From: an uncultured Eubacteriales bacterium
GTDB lineage: Bacteria; Bacillota; Clostridia; Oscillospirales; Acutalibacteraceae
DNA length: 60,911 nt
Assembly (NCBI GenBank): GCA_934476085.1
Contig: CAKSNE010000012.1
Span: 1-60,911 of the forward strand
Direction of reading: 5' to 3'
A program made the position numbers and the translations under genes. The first letter of the stretch is position 1, and each line of letters starts with the position of its first letter. Below the pieces are notes generated by a model. The model did no database searches. It was not told where the DNA came from and saw only the letters and a program-made list of their open reading frames with translations. Shown piece by piece: positions 17,629 through 26,601 of the stretch.

Positions 17629-18786
17629 TTGGCTGGTACTGCTCAGAAAAAAAGATTAAAAAAGGCTAGTTTATGGTCTGTAATAAAACAGGACGGAAAA
17701 ATGGATTTAACATTTTTCTTTCTCGTAACAGGACTTGTTGTAACAGGTCTTGTTATGCTTTTTTCAGCGTCAGCCCCTTATGCTTCTAATTACTATAATA
17801 ACAGTTATTATTTTATTACAAGACAGCTGATTTTTGCGGTCGGCGGTTTTATTTTAATGATAATTGTATCTAAAATAGATTATCATATTTTAAAGAAATT
17901 AGCTTGGCCGATTACAGTTATTTCTGTGCTTATGCTTATATTGGTTTTGATTTTACCGTCGACTAAAGACGGATTTCATCGTTGGCTTAACCTTGGTTTT
18001 ATTCAATTCCAGCCTTCTGAAATTGCAAAGTTTGCAATGATAGTTTTGATTTCAGCACTTGTATCTGCAAATTCAAAAAGAATGAAAGAAATGAAATTCC
18101 AGTTTTTTTTGTTAGGTATAATTTGCAGCTTTTGTGTTTTAATTTTAGCTGAAAACCATCTTTCTGCTACTATTCTTGTGTTCTTAATCGGCTTTGTTTT
18201 GATGTTTATTGGCGGAATGAGTATAAAACTCGTTGTTGGAATGAGTGCAATAGGTGTTGTAGGTGTTTTTGGTGCAATTGCAACCGGTGCTATCAGTTAC
18301 GCCAGTGACCGTATTAAGTATTGGATTGATCCGTGGCTTGATAAACGAGGAAAAGGATTTCAAACTATTCAATCACTTTTAGCTATTGCATCAGGCGGTG
18401 CAATGGGTAGGGGAATAGGCCAATCAAACCAAAAATATCTTTGGCTTCCTGAACCGCAAAATGACTTTATTTTTGCTGTTGTATGTGAAGAACTTGGATT
18501 TGTTGGTGCAATGTTAATCATAATCGGATTTGGTCTTTTGGTTTGGCGTGGATTTGTTATAGCACTTAAAGCTAATGATAAATTTGGTATGCTTTTGTGT
18601 ATCGGACTTGTTTTTCAAGTAGGACTTCAAACAGTTTTGAATATCTTGGTTGTTACAAATACAATTCCAAATACAGGTATTAGCTTGCCTTTCTTTAGTT
18701 ATGGCGGTACATCGCTTGTAATGTTGCTTGTTCAAATGGGAATTGTTTTGTCAATTTCAAGAAGTGCAAATATTGAAAAAGTTTAG
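17629..18786 (+). CDS. ftsW: FtsW/RodA/SpoVE-family peptidoglycan glycosyltransferase
   Basis: This SEDS protein polymerises lipid II at the septum with the class B PBP. About ten membrane helices are visible. Hallmarks are GFHRWLNLGFIQFQPSEIAK, the loop after KYWIDPW, the acidic motif PEPQNDFIFAVVCEELGF and PFFSYGGTSL. The 385-aa length is typical. The start is TTG at 17629 with AGGGGAG 6 nt upstream. In spore formers the gene in this position often serves as SpoVE. Its location next to murG supports a division role. Confidence 0.94.
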   Translation: MAGTAQKKRLKKASLWSVIKQDGKMDLTFFFLVTGLVVTGLVMLFSASAPYASNYYNNSYYFITRQLIFAVGGFILMIIVSKIDYHILKKLAWPITVISVLMLILVLILPSTKDGFHRWLNLGFIQFQPSEIAKFAMIVLISALVSANSKRMKEMKFQFFLLGIICSFCVLILAENHLSATILVFLIGFVLMFIGGMSIKLVVGMSAIGVVGVFGAIATGAISYASDRIKYWIDPWLDKRGKGFQTIQSLLAIASGGAMGRGIGQSNQKYLWLPEPQNDFIFAVVCEELGFVGAMLIIIGFGLLVWRGFVIALKANDKFGMLLCIGLVFQVGLQTVLNILVVTNTIPNTGISLPFFSYGGTSLVMLLVQMGIVLSISRSANIEKV

Positions 18787-18797
18787 GGGTAAAAATA

Positions 18798-19922
18798 ATG
18801 AATATTGTATTTGTTGCCGGTGGTACCGGCGGTCATATTAATCCTGCTTTAGCTATTGCGGGAACTTTAAAAAGAAAATATCCTGATATAAAAATCAGTT
18901 TTATAGGCAACAGAAAGGGTATGGAAGCTACACTCGTTCCAAAAGCGGGCTATAAATTCTATCCGATTGATGTTGCAGGCTTCCAAAGAAAAATCAGTCT
19001 TAATAATATTAAAAGAAACGCTGTTGCGGTTTATAGAATGTTTAAATCAACTGTTCAGGCGGAAAAAATTCTTGAAATTTTAAAGCCTGATGTAGTTGTT
19101 GGTACAGGCGGTTATACTTGCGGACCGGTTCTTCGTAAAGCGGCAAAAATGGGTATAAAAACTGCTACTCATGAACAAAATGCTTTTCCCGGAGTTACAA
19201 CAAAAACACTTTGTAAATATGTTGATGAAGTAATGGTTGCAATGCCTGACGCTATTAAGCGTTTGCCTGATAATCGTACATATACAGTAACTGGAAACCC
19301 TGTTAGACAGTCAATTATTGATATGACTCGTGAAGAAGCCAGAAAAGCACTTGACCTTGATAATCGTCCTATGATTTTATCGCTTGGCGGCTCGTTAGGT
19401 GCCAGAGCAGTAAACGAAGCGATTGCCGATGTTTTAGCTTGGCATGCTAACAGTAAAAAGTATTATCATTTTCACGCTATCGGTAAATACGGTGTTGATT
19501 GGATGCCGGATCTAATCCGTTCAAAAGGTGTTGAATTTGACAAGCTTGATAATTTAAGGATTTCTGAATATATTTATGATATGGATGTTTGTATGGCGGC
19601 GGCTGATTTGGTTATTAACCGTGCAGGCGCATCTACAATCAGCGAATTACAGGTTAAAGGAATGCCTTCAATTTTAATTCCATCTCCAAATGTAGCAGAA
19701 AATCATCAGTATTATAATGCAAAAACTCTTTCAGACAACGGTGCGGCTATTTTAATAGAAGAAAAAGACCTTACCGGTGAAAAGCTGATTGAAGCTATTA
19801 AATCAGTAATTGATGATAAAGAAAAGCTTAAACAAATGGGTGAAAACGCTAAAAAAACTGCTGTTTTTGATGCTAATGAACGCATTTGTGATGTAATAAT
19901 GAATTTATATAATAAGAAATAA
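18798..19922 (+). CDS. murG: UDP-GlcNAc:lipid I N-acetylglucosaminyltransferase
   Basis: MurG converts lipid I to lipid II on the inner membrane face. It is a GT-B fold enzyme: the N-terminal G-loop is FVAGGTGGHINPALAI, followed by VVGTGGYTCGPVL and EQNAFPGVTTK. The C-terminal half has ILSLGGSLGARAVNEAI and the donor site INRAGASTISELQVKGMPSILIPSP. The 374-aa length fits. It starts 11 nt after ftsW. Confidence 0.97.
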   Translation: MNIVFVAGGTGGHINPALAIAGTLKRKYPDIKISFIGNRKGMEATLVPKAGYKFYPIDVAGFQRKISLNNIKRNAVAVYRMFKSTVQAEKILEILKPDVVVGTGGYTCGPVLRKAAKMGIKTATHEQNAFPGVTTKTLCKYVDEVMVAMPDAIKRLPDNRTYTVTGNPVRQSIIDMTREEARKALDLDNRPMILSLGGSLGARAVNEAIADVLAWHANSKKYYHFHAIGKYGVDWMPDLIRSKGVEFDKLDNLRISEYIYDMDVCMAAADLVINRAGASTISELQVKGMPSILIPSPNVAENHQYYNAKTLSDNGAAILIEEKDLTGEKLIEAIKSVIDDKEKLKQMGENAKKTAVFDANERICDVIMNLYNKK

Positions 19923-19933
19923 TAACAATTTTG

Positions 19934-19982
19934 CCCTCGGTTTCATAGAATAAAGTGCATATTAAGTTTTATGAATAGAGGG
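19934..19982 (+). promoter_or_regulatory. Possible hairpin masking the murA ribosome site
   Basis: CCCTC (19934-19938) can pair with GAGGG (19978-19982), which is the murA Shine-Dalgarno. TTCAT (19942-19946) can pair with ATGAA (19971-19975). The stem is short and has an internal loop, so this is a suggestion only. Confidence 0.3.
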
Positions 19983-19990
19983 TGTTGTTA

Positions 19991-21241
19991 TTGGAAAAAC
20001 TTATTATCAGCGGCAAAAGAGTGTTGAATGGCGAAGTTAATATTCATGGCGCTAAAAATGCGGCTCTTCCGATTTTGTGTGCTTCGATTTTATGTGATGA
20101 AAAAGTTGTGTTAAAAAACTGCCCTTGTCTTACAGATGTTGATAACACAATTGAAATTTTAGAATTTTTAGGTTGTAAAGTTTTTCGTAGCGGTAATACA
20201 GTAGAGATTTTGCCTTCTTCTTATCAAAAAACGTTTATTCCTGAGCATTTTATGAATAAAATGCGTTCGTCAATTATTTTTTTAGGTTCACTTTTATCTA
20301 ATAACGGTTGTGCAAAACTTTGTATGCCCGGTGGTTGTGAATTAGGACCCAGACCGATTGATATTCATCTAAATGGTCTTAGAAAACTTGGAATAACAAT
20401 TAATGAAAAATTCGGAAACATTGATTGTAAATGCAATAAAATAACGGGTACATCAATAAATCTCCCTTTTCCGAGCGTTGGAGCAACAGAAAATATAATG
20501 CTTGCCGCAGTAAAGGGAAAAGGCAAAACTGTTATACATAATGCCGCCAGAGAGCCGGAAATAAAAGACCTTGAAAAATTTTTAAATAAGTGCGGAGCTG
20601 ATGTTTCAGGTGCGGGCGGCGACAGTATCGTTATAAATGGCGTTGATAAGCTTTATGGCTGTGTTCATTCGGTTTTGCCTGATAGAATAGAAGCGTCAAC
20701 TTATATGGCTTTTGCCGCAGTAACAGGCGGTGAGCTTGTTTTAAATAATGTTTGTATCGAACATATTGAGCCGGTTGTTTTTGCTTTTCGTGAAGCAGGT
20801 TGCTTGGTTGATTTGTTTGATGAAAAAATAAAAATTAAAGCACCAAAGCGATTGAATAGAGTAAACCATATAAAAACGCTGGTTTACCCGGGTTTTCCAA
20901 CCGATTCAATTATGCCGCTTATGGCTATGTGTTGCGTTGCAAACGGAACTTCAATTTTTGAAGAAACTATTTTTCAAAGCAGATTTAAGGCTGCTGAAGA
21001 ATTAAATAAATTAGGTGCAAATATAAAAGTTTATGATAGAGTTGCGGTAGTAGAAGGTGTAGAAAAACTCTTTGGAACAGAAGTTAAAGCAACAGATTTG
21101 CGTGGGGGAGCGGCACTTGTTTGTGCAGGGCTTTATGCTGATGGCAAAACAGTTGTTTCGGAGCTTAGTCATATTGACAGAGGCTATGAGAATTTAGAAG
21201 AAAATTTAAACTTAATAGGTGCAGATATAAAACGGAGCTAA
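19991..21241 (+). CDS. murA: UDP-GlcNAc 1-carboxyvinyltransferase
   Basis: MurA adds enolpyruvate from PEP to UDP-GlcNAc, the first committed step of peptidoglycan synthesis, and is the fosfomycin target. The catalytic cysteine is Cys116 in PGGCELGPRPIDIH. The start of the fold is GAKNAALPILCASIL, and LRGGAALVCAGL lies near the end. The TTG at 19991 is preferred because AGAGGG (19977-19982) is 8 nt upstream; the GTG at 19982 overlaps that site. The length is 416 aa. Many Firmicutes hold a second murA elsewhere; that cannot be judged here. Confidence 0.95.
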   Translation: MEKLIISGKRVLNGEVNIHGAKNAALPILCASILCDEKVVLKNCPCLTDVDNTIEILEFLGCKVFRSGNTVEILPSSYQKTFIPEHFMNKMRSSIIFLGSLLSNNGCAKLCMPGGCELGPRPIDIHLNGLRKLGITINEKFGNIDCKCNKITGTSINLPFPSVGATENIMLAAVKGKGKTVIHNAAREPEIKDLEKFLNKCGADVSGAGGDSIVINGVDKLYGCVHSVLPDRIEASTYMAFAAVTGGELVLNNVCIEHIEPVVFAFREAGCLVDLFDEKIKIKAPKRLNRVNHIKTLVYPGFPTDSIMPLMAMCCVANGTSIFEETIFQSRFKAAEELNKLGANIKVYDRVAVVEGVEKLFGTEVKATDLRGGAALVCAGLYADGKTVVSELSHIDRGYENLEENLNLIGADIKRS

Positions 21242-21249
21242 GTAGAAAA

Positions 21250-22347
21250 ATGAATGATAGAAGAGAACAGATGAATAATAACGGGCGTAATTCTAAAGTT
21301 CGTCAACAAAATATAAATAGAGAGCGTAATAACAATCAACGAGCAAACGATGTTCATTCGCCTGAAAATATCGTAAGAGAAAGGCGGAATAATACCACTA
21401 GAACAAATAGCGTCAAAAACAAAAAGCCTTCAGGTCAAAAACCACAAAGTAAAAACAGACAAAGAATTGATTTAACAAAAAAACGCCCTCAACCTCAAAG
21501 CAGAGAGCGACAAAATATAGATAAAAAGGTCAATGAAAGAAAAGAAAAGAAAAAGTTTGTTTCCAAAAAACGAATTAAAAAAAGAAACAGATTTTTAGCT
21601 ATTGCTTCAATAGTAGTAGTTTTAGTTGCAGCTTTTACAACTTTATCATTAACTGTGTTTTTCCCGATAAAAACAATATCAGTTGAAAATAATAAAAAAT
21701 ATTCTGCCGGAGAGATTGAGTCGGCTATTGGTATAGTAAAGGGAGATAATTTATTATTAGCAAGCGAATCAAGAGCAAATTCTTCCATAAAGCAAAATTA
21801 TCCTTATGTAAAATCGGTTAAGTTTAATAAAAAATTACCGTTTACATTAAAGGTTGATGTTACAGAATATTCTGTTTTTTCTCAGGTTAAATTCGGCGGC
21901 GGGTATTTAAGAATTGCTGATGACGGAAAAATTTTGGAGCTTTCAAACGATTATCTTAAAAATGTTCCTGTTGTTACAGGAAGTGATGCTATAAAAACAA
22001 AAGTCGGAGAAACAATAGCGTTTAAAGAAGACAGTAAAGATGATAATATTTTGTCAAAAGTTAAAGAGATAATAAAAGCTTTTAATTCAAGCAGTTTAAA
22101 AGGGATTACTTTAATTAATTTTGAAAATATGCAAGATATTAGAGTTACTTATAATAATAAAATTGTTATGCTTTTAGGTTCAAGCTCAAATCTTTCAAAA
22201 AAACTTACTCATGCTAAAGCAACCCTTGAAGCCAGGGGAGATAACGGTGAGTCGGGAACGCTTAATTTAAGCCGTATTCCAAGTGCTAAAAATGAAGCAA
22301 GTTTTATTCCGAGAGAGCTTGAAGATAAAGAAATAGCAGGAAAATAA
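21250..22347 (+). CDS. ftsQ: FtsQ/DivIB-type cell division protein
   Basis: FtsQ/DivIB links FtsL and DivIC in the divisome. The N-terminal 110 residues form a cytoplasmic tail unusually rich in Asn, Arg, Gln and Lys. One membrane helix (about 115-137) follows, then a POTRA domain (IKTISVENNKKYSAGEIESAI, about 142-210) and a beta domain (DGKILELSNDYLKNVPVVTG). At 365 aa it is long for the family because of the basic tail. GGAG lies 12 nt before the ATG. Position between murA and ftsZ supports the call. Confidence 0.88.
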   Translation: MNDRREQMNNNGRNSKVRQQNINRERNNNQRANDVHSPENIVRERRNNTTRTNSVKNKKPSGQKPQSKNRQRIDLTKKRPQPQSRERQNIDKKVNERKEKKKFVSKKRIKKRNRFLAIASIVVVLVAAFTTLSLTVFFPIKTISVENNKKYSAGEIESAIGIVKGDNLLLASESRANSSIKQNYPYVKSVKFNKKLPFTLKVDVTEYSVFSQVKFGGGYLRIADDGKILELSNDYLKNVPVVTGSDAIKTKVGETIAFKEDSKDDNILSKVKEIIKAFNSSSLKGITLINFENMQDIRVTYNNKIVMLLGSSSNLSKKLTHAKATLEARGDNGESGTLNLSRIPSAKNEASFIPRELEDKEIAGK

Positions 22348-22386
22348 AAAATAATTAATATTTTTAACAAAAAAATAAAAAAAGTG

Positions 22387-22415
22387 TTGAAAATTTTCCA
22401 GATACATGTTACAAT
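22387..22415 (+). promoter_or_regulatory. ftsZ promoter with extended -10
   Basis: TTGAAA (22387-22392), a 17-nt spacer, and TACAAT (22410-22415) preceded by TG one base upstream give a strong extended -10 promoter. It should let ftsZ be expressed above the level of the long dcw transcript. Confidence 0.85.
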
Positions 22416-22469
22416 TAAGCAGTGAATTAGATTATCATGGGATTTTAAGATATTTAGGAGGATTAAATT

Positions 22470-23537
22470 ATGAGTTTAGATACAAGTAATGGAGCAAACG
22501 ATGTAAATGATGTTGTTCAAATTAAAGTCATCGGTGTAGGTGGCGGTGGCGGAAACGCTATCGACAGAATGGTTGAAGCCGGTGTAAACGGTGCTGAGTT
22601 TGTTGCTGTAAACTCTGATAAACAGGCACTTTTGCGTTCAAGAGCCGATGTTAAAATTCAAATTGGTGAAAAACTTACTCATGGTCAGGGTGCAGGCGCT
22701 AAACCGGAAGTTGGTAAAGGTGCTGCTGAAGAGTCTAAAGATGATGTTATCGCTGCTTTAAAAGGCACTGATATGGTATTTGTTACTGCCGGTATGGGCG
22801 GTGGCACAGGTACAGGTGCTGCTCCTGTTGTTGCTCAGGTTGCTAAAGATATGGGCATTCTTACAGTCGGCGTTGTAACTAAACCTTTCGCTTTCGAAGG
22901 CAAACGCCGTATGGAACAAGCTGAAAAAGGTATCGCTGATCTTGCAGGTCATGTTGATTCACTTATCGTTATTCCTAACGAAAGATTAAAATTAGTTTCA
23001 GAACAAAAAATTACATTTATGAACGCTTTCCAAATTGCTGATGATGTTCTTCGTCTTGGCGTTCAAAATATTTCAGAGCTTATTAAAATGCCTGCTACTG
23101 TTAACCTTGACTTTGCTGATGTTACATCAGTAATGAAAGATTCAGGCTATGCTCATATGGGTGTTGGTACTGCAACAGGTAGAGATAAAGCTGAAACAGC
23201 TGCTCATGCTGCTATTACCAGCCCACTTATCGAAACATCAATGAATGGCGCTAAAGGACTTATTGTCTGCGTTGTTGCTTCACCTGACATTGGTCTTGAT
23301 GAAGTTTCTGATGCTTCTACAATTATCCAAGAAGCTGCTCATCCGGATGCTAACATCATTTGGGGTATTATGTTTGATAACAAACTTGAAGATACTATCA
23401 AAATTACAGTTGTTGCTACAGGCTCAGCTGACACACCTGCTCAAAGCGGCAAACCTGAAATGCCTAGCTTTAATGTAGATTCAGCTGCTGATGATAACGA
23501 CTTCTATGATGATGTTTCATCGATTTTTAATAAGTAA
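22470..23537 (+). CDS. ftsZ: Cell division protein FtsZ
   Basis: FtsZ is the tubulin-like GTPase that forms the Z ring. The N-terminal nucleotide loop is GVGGGGGNAIDRM, the tubulin signature GGGTGTGAAP is at about 111-120, and the T7 loop is NLDFADV. The 355-aa protein has a short acidic linker and ends DDNDFYDDVSSIFNK. This differs from the common IPxFLR tail that binds FtsA, and no ftsA lies in the cluster. AGGAGG precedes the ATG. Confidence 0.98.
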   Translation: MSLDTSNGANDVNDVVQIKVIGVGGGGGNAIDRMVEAGVNGAEFVAVNSDKQALLRSRADVKIQIGEKLTHGQGAGAKPEVGKGAAEESKDDVIAALKGTDMVFVTAGMGGGTGTGAAPVVAQVAKDMGILTVGVVTKPFAFEGKRRMEQAEKGIADLAGHVDSLIVIPNERLKLVSEQKITFMNAFQIADDVLRLGVQNISELIKMPATVNLDFADVTSVMKDSGYAHMGVGTATGRDKAETAAHAAITSPLIETSMNGAKGLIVCVVASPDIGLDEVSDASTIIQEAAHPDANIIWGIMFDNKLEDTIKITVVATGSADTPAQSGKPEMPSFNVDSAADDNDFYDDVSSIFNK

Positions 23538-23558
23538 TTTATTATAAATAATTTTTTT

Positions 23559-23592
23559 AATTAAATCCGACAAACTTCTGTCGGATTTAATT
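23559..23592 (+). terminator. Stem-loop after ftsZ
   Basis: AATTAAATCCGACA (23559-23572) pairs fully with TGTCGGATTTAATT (23579-23592) around a 6-nt loop. The U-rich 3' arm is not followed by a long T-run, so termination may be partial. Confidence 0.6.
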
Positions 23593-23619
23593 GTTGTATA
23601 AAGGTTTTTGGAGTTTTTT

Positions 23620-24546
23620 ATGGATTGGATTGAAATTTTAGTTACTATTCCTGTTTCACAAGTTGATAAGGCCAGTGATGTTTGCACAATGGTTGTGCCT
23701 TATGGTTTTTATATTGAAGATTATTCAGAACTTGAAAAAGATGCGCTTGAAATAGCTCATATTGATTTAATTGATGAAGAGTTAATTGAAAAACCACGAG
23801 ATAAAGCGATTATTCATATTTATATTGACCCAGAGTCTAATTATAATGATGCGATCGAATTTTTAAATTACCGCTTTAATGCTGAAAATCTTGATTTTAA
23901 TATTGATACTAAAAGTATTTCTGAAGAAGATTGGGCAAACAATTGGAAAAAGTATTTTAAACCAACCGAAATAGGCGAAAAGTTGCTTATATTGCCTGAA
24001 TGGGAGCAAAAACCTGATACTGACAGAAAAATATTAACTATTGATCCAGGTGCTGCATTCGGCACAGGAACTCATTCTACAACAAAGCTATGCTTAGGTG
24101 CTATTGAAAAGCATATAAAAACCGATGATAAAGTGCTTGATATAGGTACAGGCTCAGGTATTTTATCTATCGCTTCGTTGCTTATGGGTGCAAAAAGTGC
24201 TTTAGGTGTTGACATTGATGCTTTGGCTGTAAAAACCGCAACTGAAAACGGAGCTAAAAACGGCTTTTATGAGCCTGAATATAAAATGGTTTGTGGCGAT
24301 TTAGCCGATAAAGTTGAAGGTAAATATGATGTTTGTATTGCTAATATTGTCGCTGATGTAATTATTCGTCTTTGTGATAGTGTTACTGATTTTATAGTGC
24401 CAAAAGGATTATTTATTACATCGGGTATTATTGATACAAGACTTGATGATGTTGTTAAAAAACTAAAAGAAACTAATTTTGAAATTATGGAAACATACGA
24501 AGAAAAAGGCTGGGTTTGTATGGTTTCTAGATATATGGGAGAATAA
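23620..24546 (+). CDS. prmA: Ribosomal protein L11 methyltransferase
   Basis: PrmA methylates lysines and the N-terminus of L11. The N-terminal substrate domain starts MDWIEILVTIP and contains ISEEDWANNWKKYFKP. The SAM domain shows DPGAAFGTGTHSTTKLCL and VLDIGTGSGILSIAS, with NIVADVI as the post-core motif. The ATG at 23620 has GGAG 6 nt upstream, giving 308 aa; the in-frame TTG at 23608 overlaps the ribosome site. prfB follows after 3 nt, so both products act on the translation apparatus. Confidence 0.94.
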   Translation: MDWIEILVTIPVSQVDKASDVCTMVVPYGFYIEDYSELEKDALEIAHIDLIDEELIEKPRDKAIIHIYIDPESNYNDAIEFLNYRFNAENLDFNIDTKSISEEDWANNWKKYFKPTEIGEKLLILPEWEQKPDTDRKILTIDPGAAFGTGTHSTTKLCLGAIEKHIKTDDKVLDIGTGSGILSIASLLMGAKSALGVDIDALAVKTATENGAKNGFYEPEYKMVCGDLADKVEGKYDVCIANIVADVIIRLCDSVTDFIVPKGLFITSGIIDTRLDDVVKKLKETNFEIMETYEEKGWVCMVSRYMGE

Positions 24547-24549
24547 TTA

Positions 24550-25662
24550 ATGCTAGTTTATGAAGAACAAAAACAGCGACTTTCTGCGTATGAAGATGAG
24601 CTAAAAGACTTAAAAGACGCTTTAAATCTTGATGAAGTTACTAAACAGGTTGCAGAGCTTGAAGCTGAATCGGCTAAAGACGGATTTTGGGATGATGTTG
24701 AAAATTCTCAAAAAATTCTTAAAAAGACAAGCCATTTAAAAGCAATTGTAAAGGATTATAATGACCTTAAATCTGCTTATGATGACGCTATGGTACTTAT
24801 TGAAATGGCCGATGAAGAAGAAGACGAATCTTTACTTGAAGAAGTTGTTTCAAATGTTGATAAATTCATTAAAGATTATGAGAATATGCGTTTATCAACA
24901 CTTTTAAACGGTGAATATGACTCAAATAACGCTATTTTAACATTTCATGCAGGTGCAGGCGGAACAGAAGCTCAAGATTGGGTAGAAATGCTTTATAGAA
25001 TGTATACCCATTGGGCAGAACGCCACGATTTTACTGTTAAAACACTTGATTATCTTGATGGTGATGATGCAGGTCTTAAAAGTGCGGTTATGCTTGTTGA
25101 AGGCGTTAATGCTTATGGTTATTTAAAGGGTGAAATGGGAGTTCATCGTTTGGTGCGTGTTTCTCCGTTTGACTCTTCGGGCCGTCGTCATACATCGTTT
25201 GCTTCACTTGAAGTTATGCCTGAAATTGATGACGATATTGAAATTGATATTAACCCCGATGACCTTAGAGTTGATACTTTCCGTTCATCCGGTGCGGGCG
25301 GTCAGCATGTAAACAAAACTTCGTCTGCTATTAGAATTACTCATATTCCGACAGGTATCGTTGTTTCTTGTCAAAACGAGCGTTCACAACATCAAAACCG
25401 TGACCAAGCAATGAAAATGTTAAAATCAAAATTGCTTGAAATTAAAGAAAGGGAACACCTTGATAAAATTGAAGATATAAAAGGTGTTCAAAAAGAAATT
25501 GCCTGGGGCTCACAAATTCGTTCTTATGTATTTATGCCTTATACATTGGCAAAAGACCATAGAACAAACTTTGAAAACGGTAATATAAATGCTGTTATGG
25601 ACGGCGATTTAGACGGATTTATTAATGCTTATTTAAAAGCTAAATCAAAAGGCGAAATATAA
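24550..25662 (+). CDS. prfB: Peptide chain release factor 2, without programmed frameshift
   Basis: RF2 ends translation at UGA and UAA. The stop-recognition tripeptide SPF (in VRVSPFDSSGRRHTSF) identifies RF2 and not RF1, and the catalytic GGQ is in SSGAGGQHVNKTSSA. The 370-aa length is normal. In many bacteria, codons near 25 hold an in-frame UGA (CTT TGA C) bypassed by a +1 shift. Here the matching place reads CTT GAT (codons 27-28, 24628-24633) and the frame is open throughout, so the autoregulatory frameshift is absent. GGGAGA lies upstream of the ATG. Confidence 0.97.
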   Translation: MLVYEEQKQRLSAYEDELKDLKDALNLDEVTKQVAELEAESAKDGFWDDVENSQKILKKTSHLKAIVKDYNDLKSAYDDAMVLIEMADEEEDESLLEEVVSNVDKFIKDYENMRLSTLLNGEYDSNNAILTFHAGAGGTEAQDWVEMLYRMYTHWAERHDFTVKTLDYLDGDDAGLKSAVMLVEGVNAYGYLKGEMGVHRLVRVSPFDSSGRRHTSFASLEVMPEIDDDIEIDINPDDLRVDTFRSSGAGGQHVNKTSSAIRITHIPTGIVVSCQNERSQHQNRDQAMKMLKSKLLEIKEREHLDKIEDIKGVQKEIAWGSQIRSYVFMPYTLAKDHRTNFENGNINAVMDGDLDGFINAYLKAKSKGEI

Positions 25663-25674
25663 TCTATATAATAC

Positions 25675-25711
25675 AAAAGCACTTAATTTCACTAGGAAAT
25701 TAAGTGCTTTT
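25675..25711. terminator. Bidirectional terminator between prfB and the TetR gene
   Basis: A 16-bp perfect stem (25675-25690 with 25696-25711) has loop ACTAG and is flanked by As and Ts. It can serve prfB and the convergent TetR gene. Confidence 0.88.
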
Positions 25712-25821
25712 GCTCATTTTATATTATTTGTTTCTCTTTTTCTTTTAAACTAAAATTTTTAAAATATTTGTTGTAATCGTTGCAAATAAAATTCGCTATT
25801 TTTTTATTTTTAAACTATATA

Positions 25822-26514
25822 TTAATTTGTTTCTTTAAGTTTAAAGTCAAATTCCATTGCAAGTGCGTTAAAAAGTTGTTGCATTACTGTATTAGCAATG
25901 GCAATAATATCTGTTTTTTGGATATAAGAAATCATTTGTAATTGTTTTTCTTTTGGTACATTGTAAGCACTGAGACTCATTGTTATAAATCGTTCTAATT
26001 TTTGTTTTAAGGTGAAATACATATCGCAAGGGTGTGCCATATATGCACGCATAATTCCCGATGAACCGATTTCTAATTCATAAAAATCGCTTTCAATGCA
26101 GTTTGGCAAAAATTCACCAAAAATTTTATATAATTCTTTTGTAGTTTTTTGATGTATATATTCCGAAATTTTCGGTTGAGTGTATGCTTCAACATAAATA
26201 GCACGCAAATTTTCATTTAATTCTGCTAATGTTAGTTGAATAGATGTTTCAACAACATATAACAAAACAGGGTCAATATTGCTTTTTGTAATTTGGTTTG
26301 CAATGCTAAATTGATTAGCAAACATAAATTCAGTTAAATCCATCAAAACGGCGTCTTTTGTAGGAAATATGTTATGAAAAGAACTGCTTGTAACGTCGGC
26401 TTCTTTCATAATTTCAGCCATTGTTGAATTGTGATAGCCCTTTTCTATAAACATTTTTACGCACACTGATAAAATTCTTCTTTTTGCATCTTCTTTATTA
26501 TATCTTCTTGTCAT
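25822..26514 (-). CDS. TetR-family transcriptional regulator
   Basis: The N-terminal helix-turn-helix is typical of TetR (KRRILSVCVKMFIEKGYHNSTMAEIMKEADVTSSSFHNIFPTKDAVL, residues 11-57 in part). The C-terminal ligand domain (about 60-230) is unassigned. The 230-aa length is slightly long for the family. An AGAGG ribosome site precedes the ATG. A perfect 16-bp palindrome just upstream, inside its promoter region, points to autorepression. It lies downstream of two exporter genes on the same strand, beyond their terminator. Control of that exporter is plausible but unproven, since a separate XRE gene faces the exporter promoter. Confidence 0.9.
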   Translation of the reverse strand: MTRRYNKEDAKRRILSVCVKMFIEKGYHNSTMAEIMKEADVTSSSFHNIFPTKDAVLMDLTEFMFANQFSIANQITKSNIDPVLLYVVETSIQLTLAELNENLRAIYVEAYTQPKISEYIHQKTTKELYKIFGEFLPNCIESDFYELEIGSSGIMRAYMAHPCDMYFTLKQKLERFITMSLSAYNVPKEKQLQMISYIQKTDIIAIANTVMQQLFNALAMEFDFKLKETN

Positions 26515-26538
26515 TTAAACCTCTGTAAAATAATAACT

Positions 26539-26554
26539 TTGGATTGCAATCCAA
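26539..26554 (-). promoter_or_regulatory. Palindromic operator at the TetR gene
   Basis: TTGGATTGCAATCCAA is a perfect 16-bp palindrome adjoining the -10 of the minus-strand promoter and covering the expected transcription start, 25 nt upstream of the start codon. This is the classical place for an autorepressor site. Confidence 0.8.
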
Positions 26555-26582
26555 TTATAATATATTTTTTAAAAATAATCAA
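26554..26582 (-). promoter_or_regulatory. Promoter of the TetR gene
   Basis: On the minus strand TTGATT (complement of 26577-26582) and TATAAT (complement of 26554-26559) are 17 nt apart. Confidence 0.8.
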
Positions 26583-26601
26583 TAGAATTTTACAAATCTT
26601 A

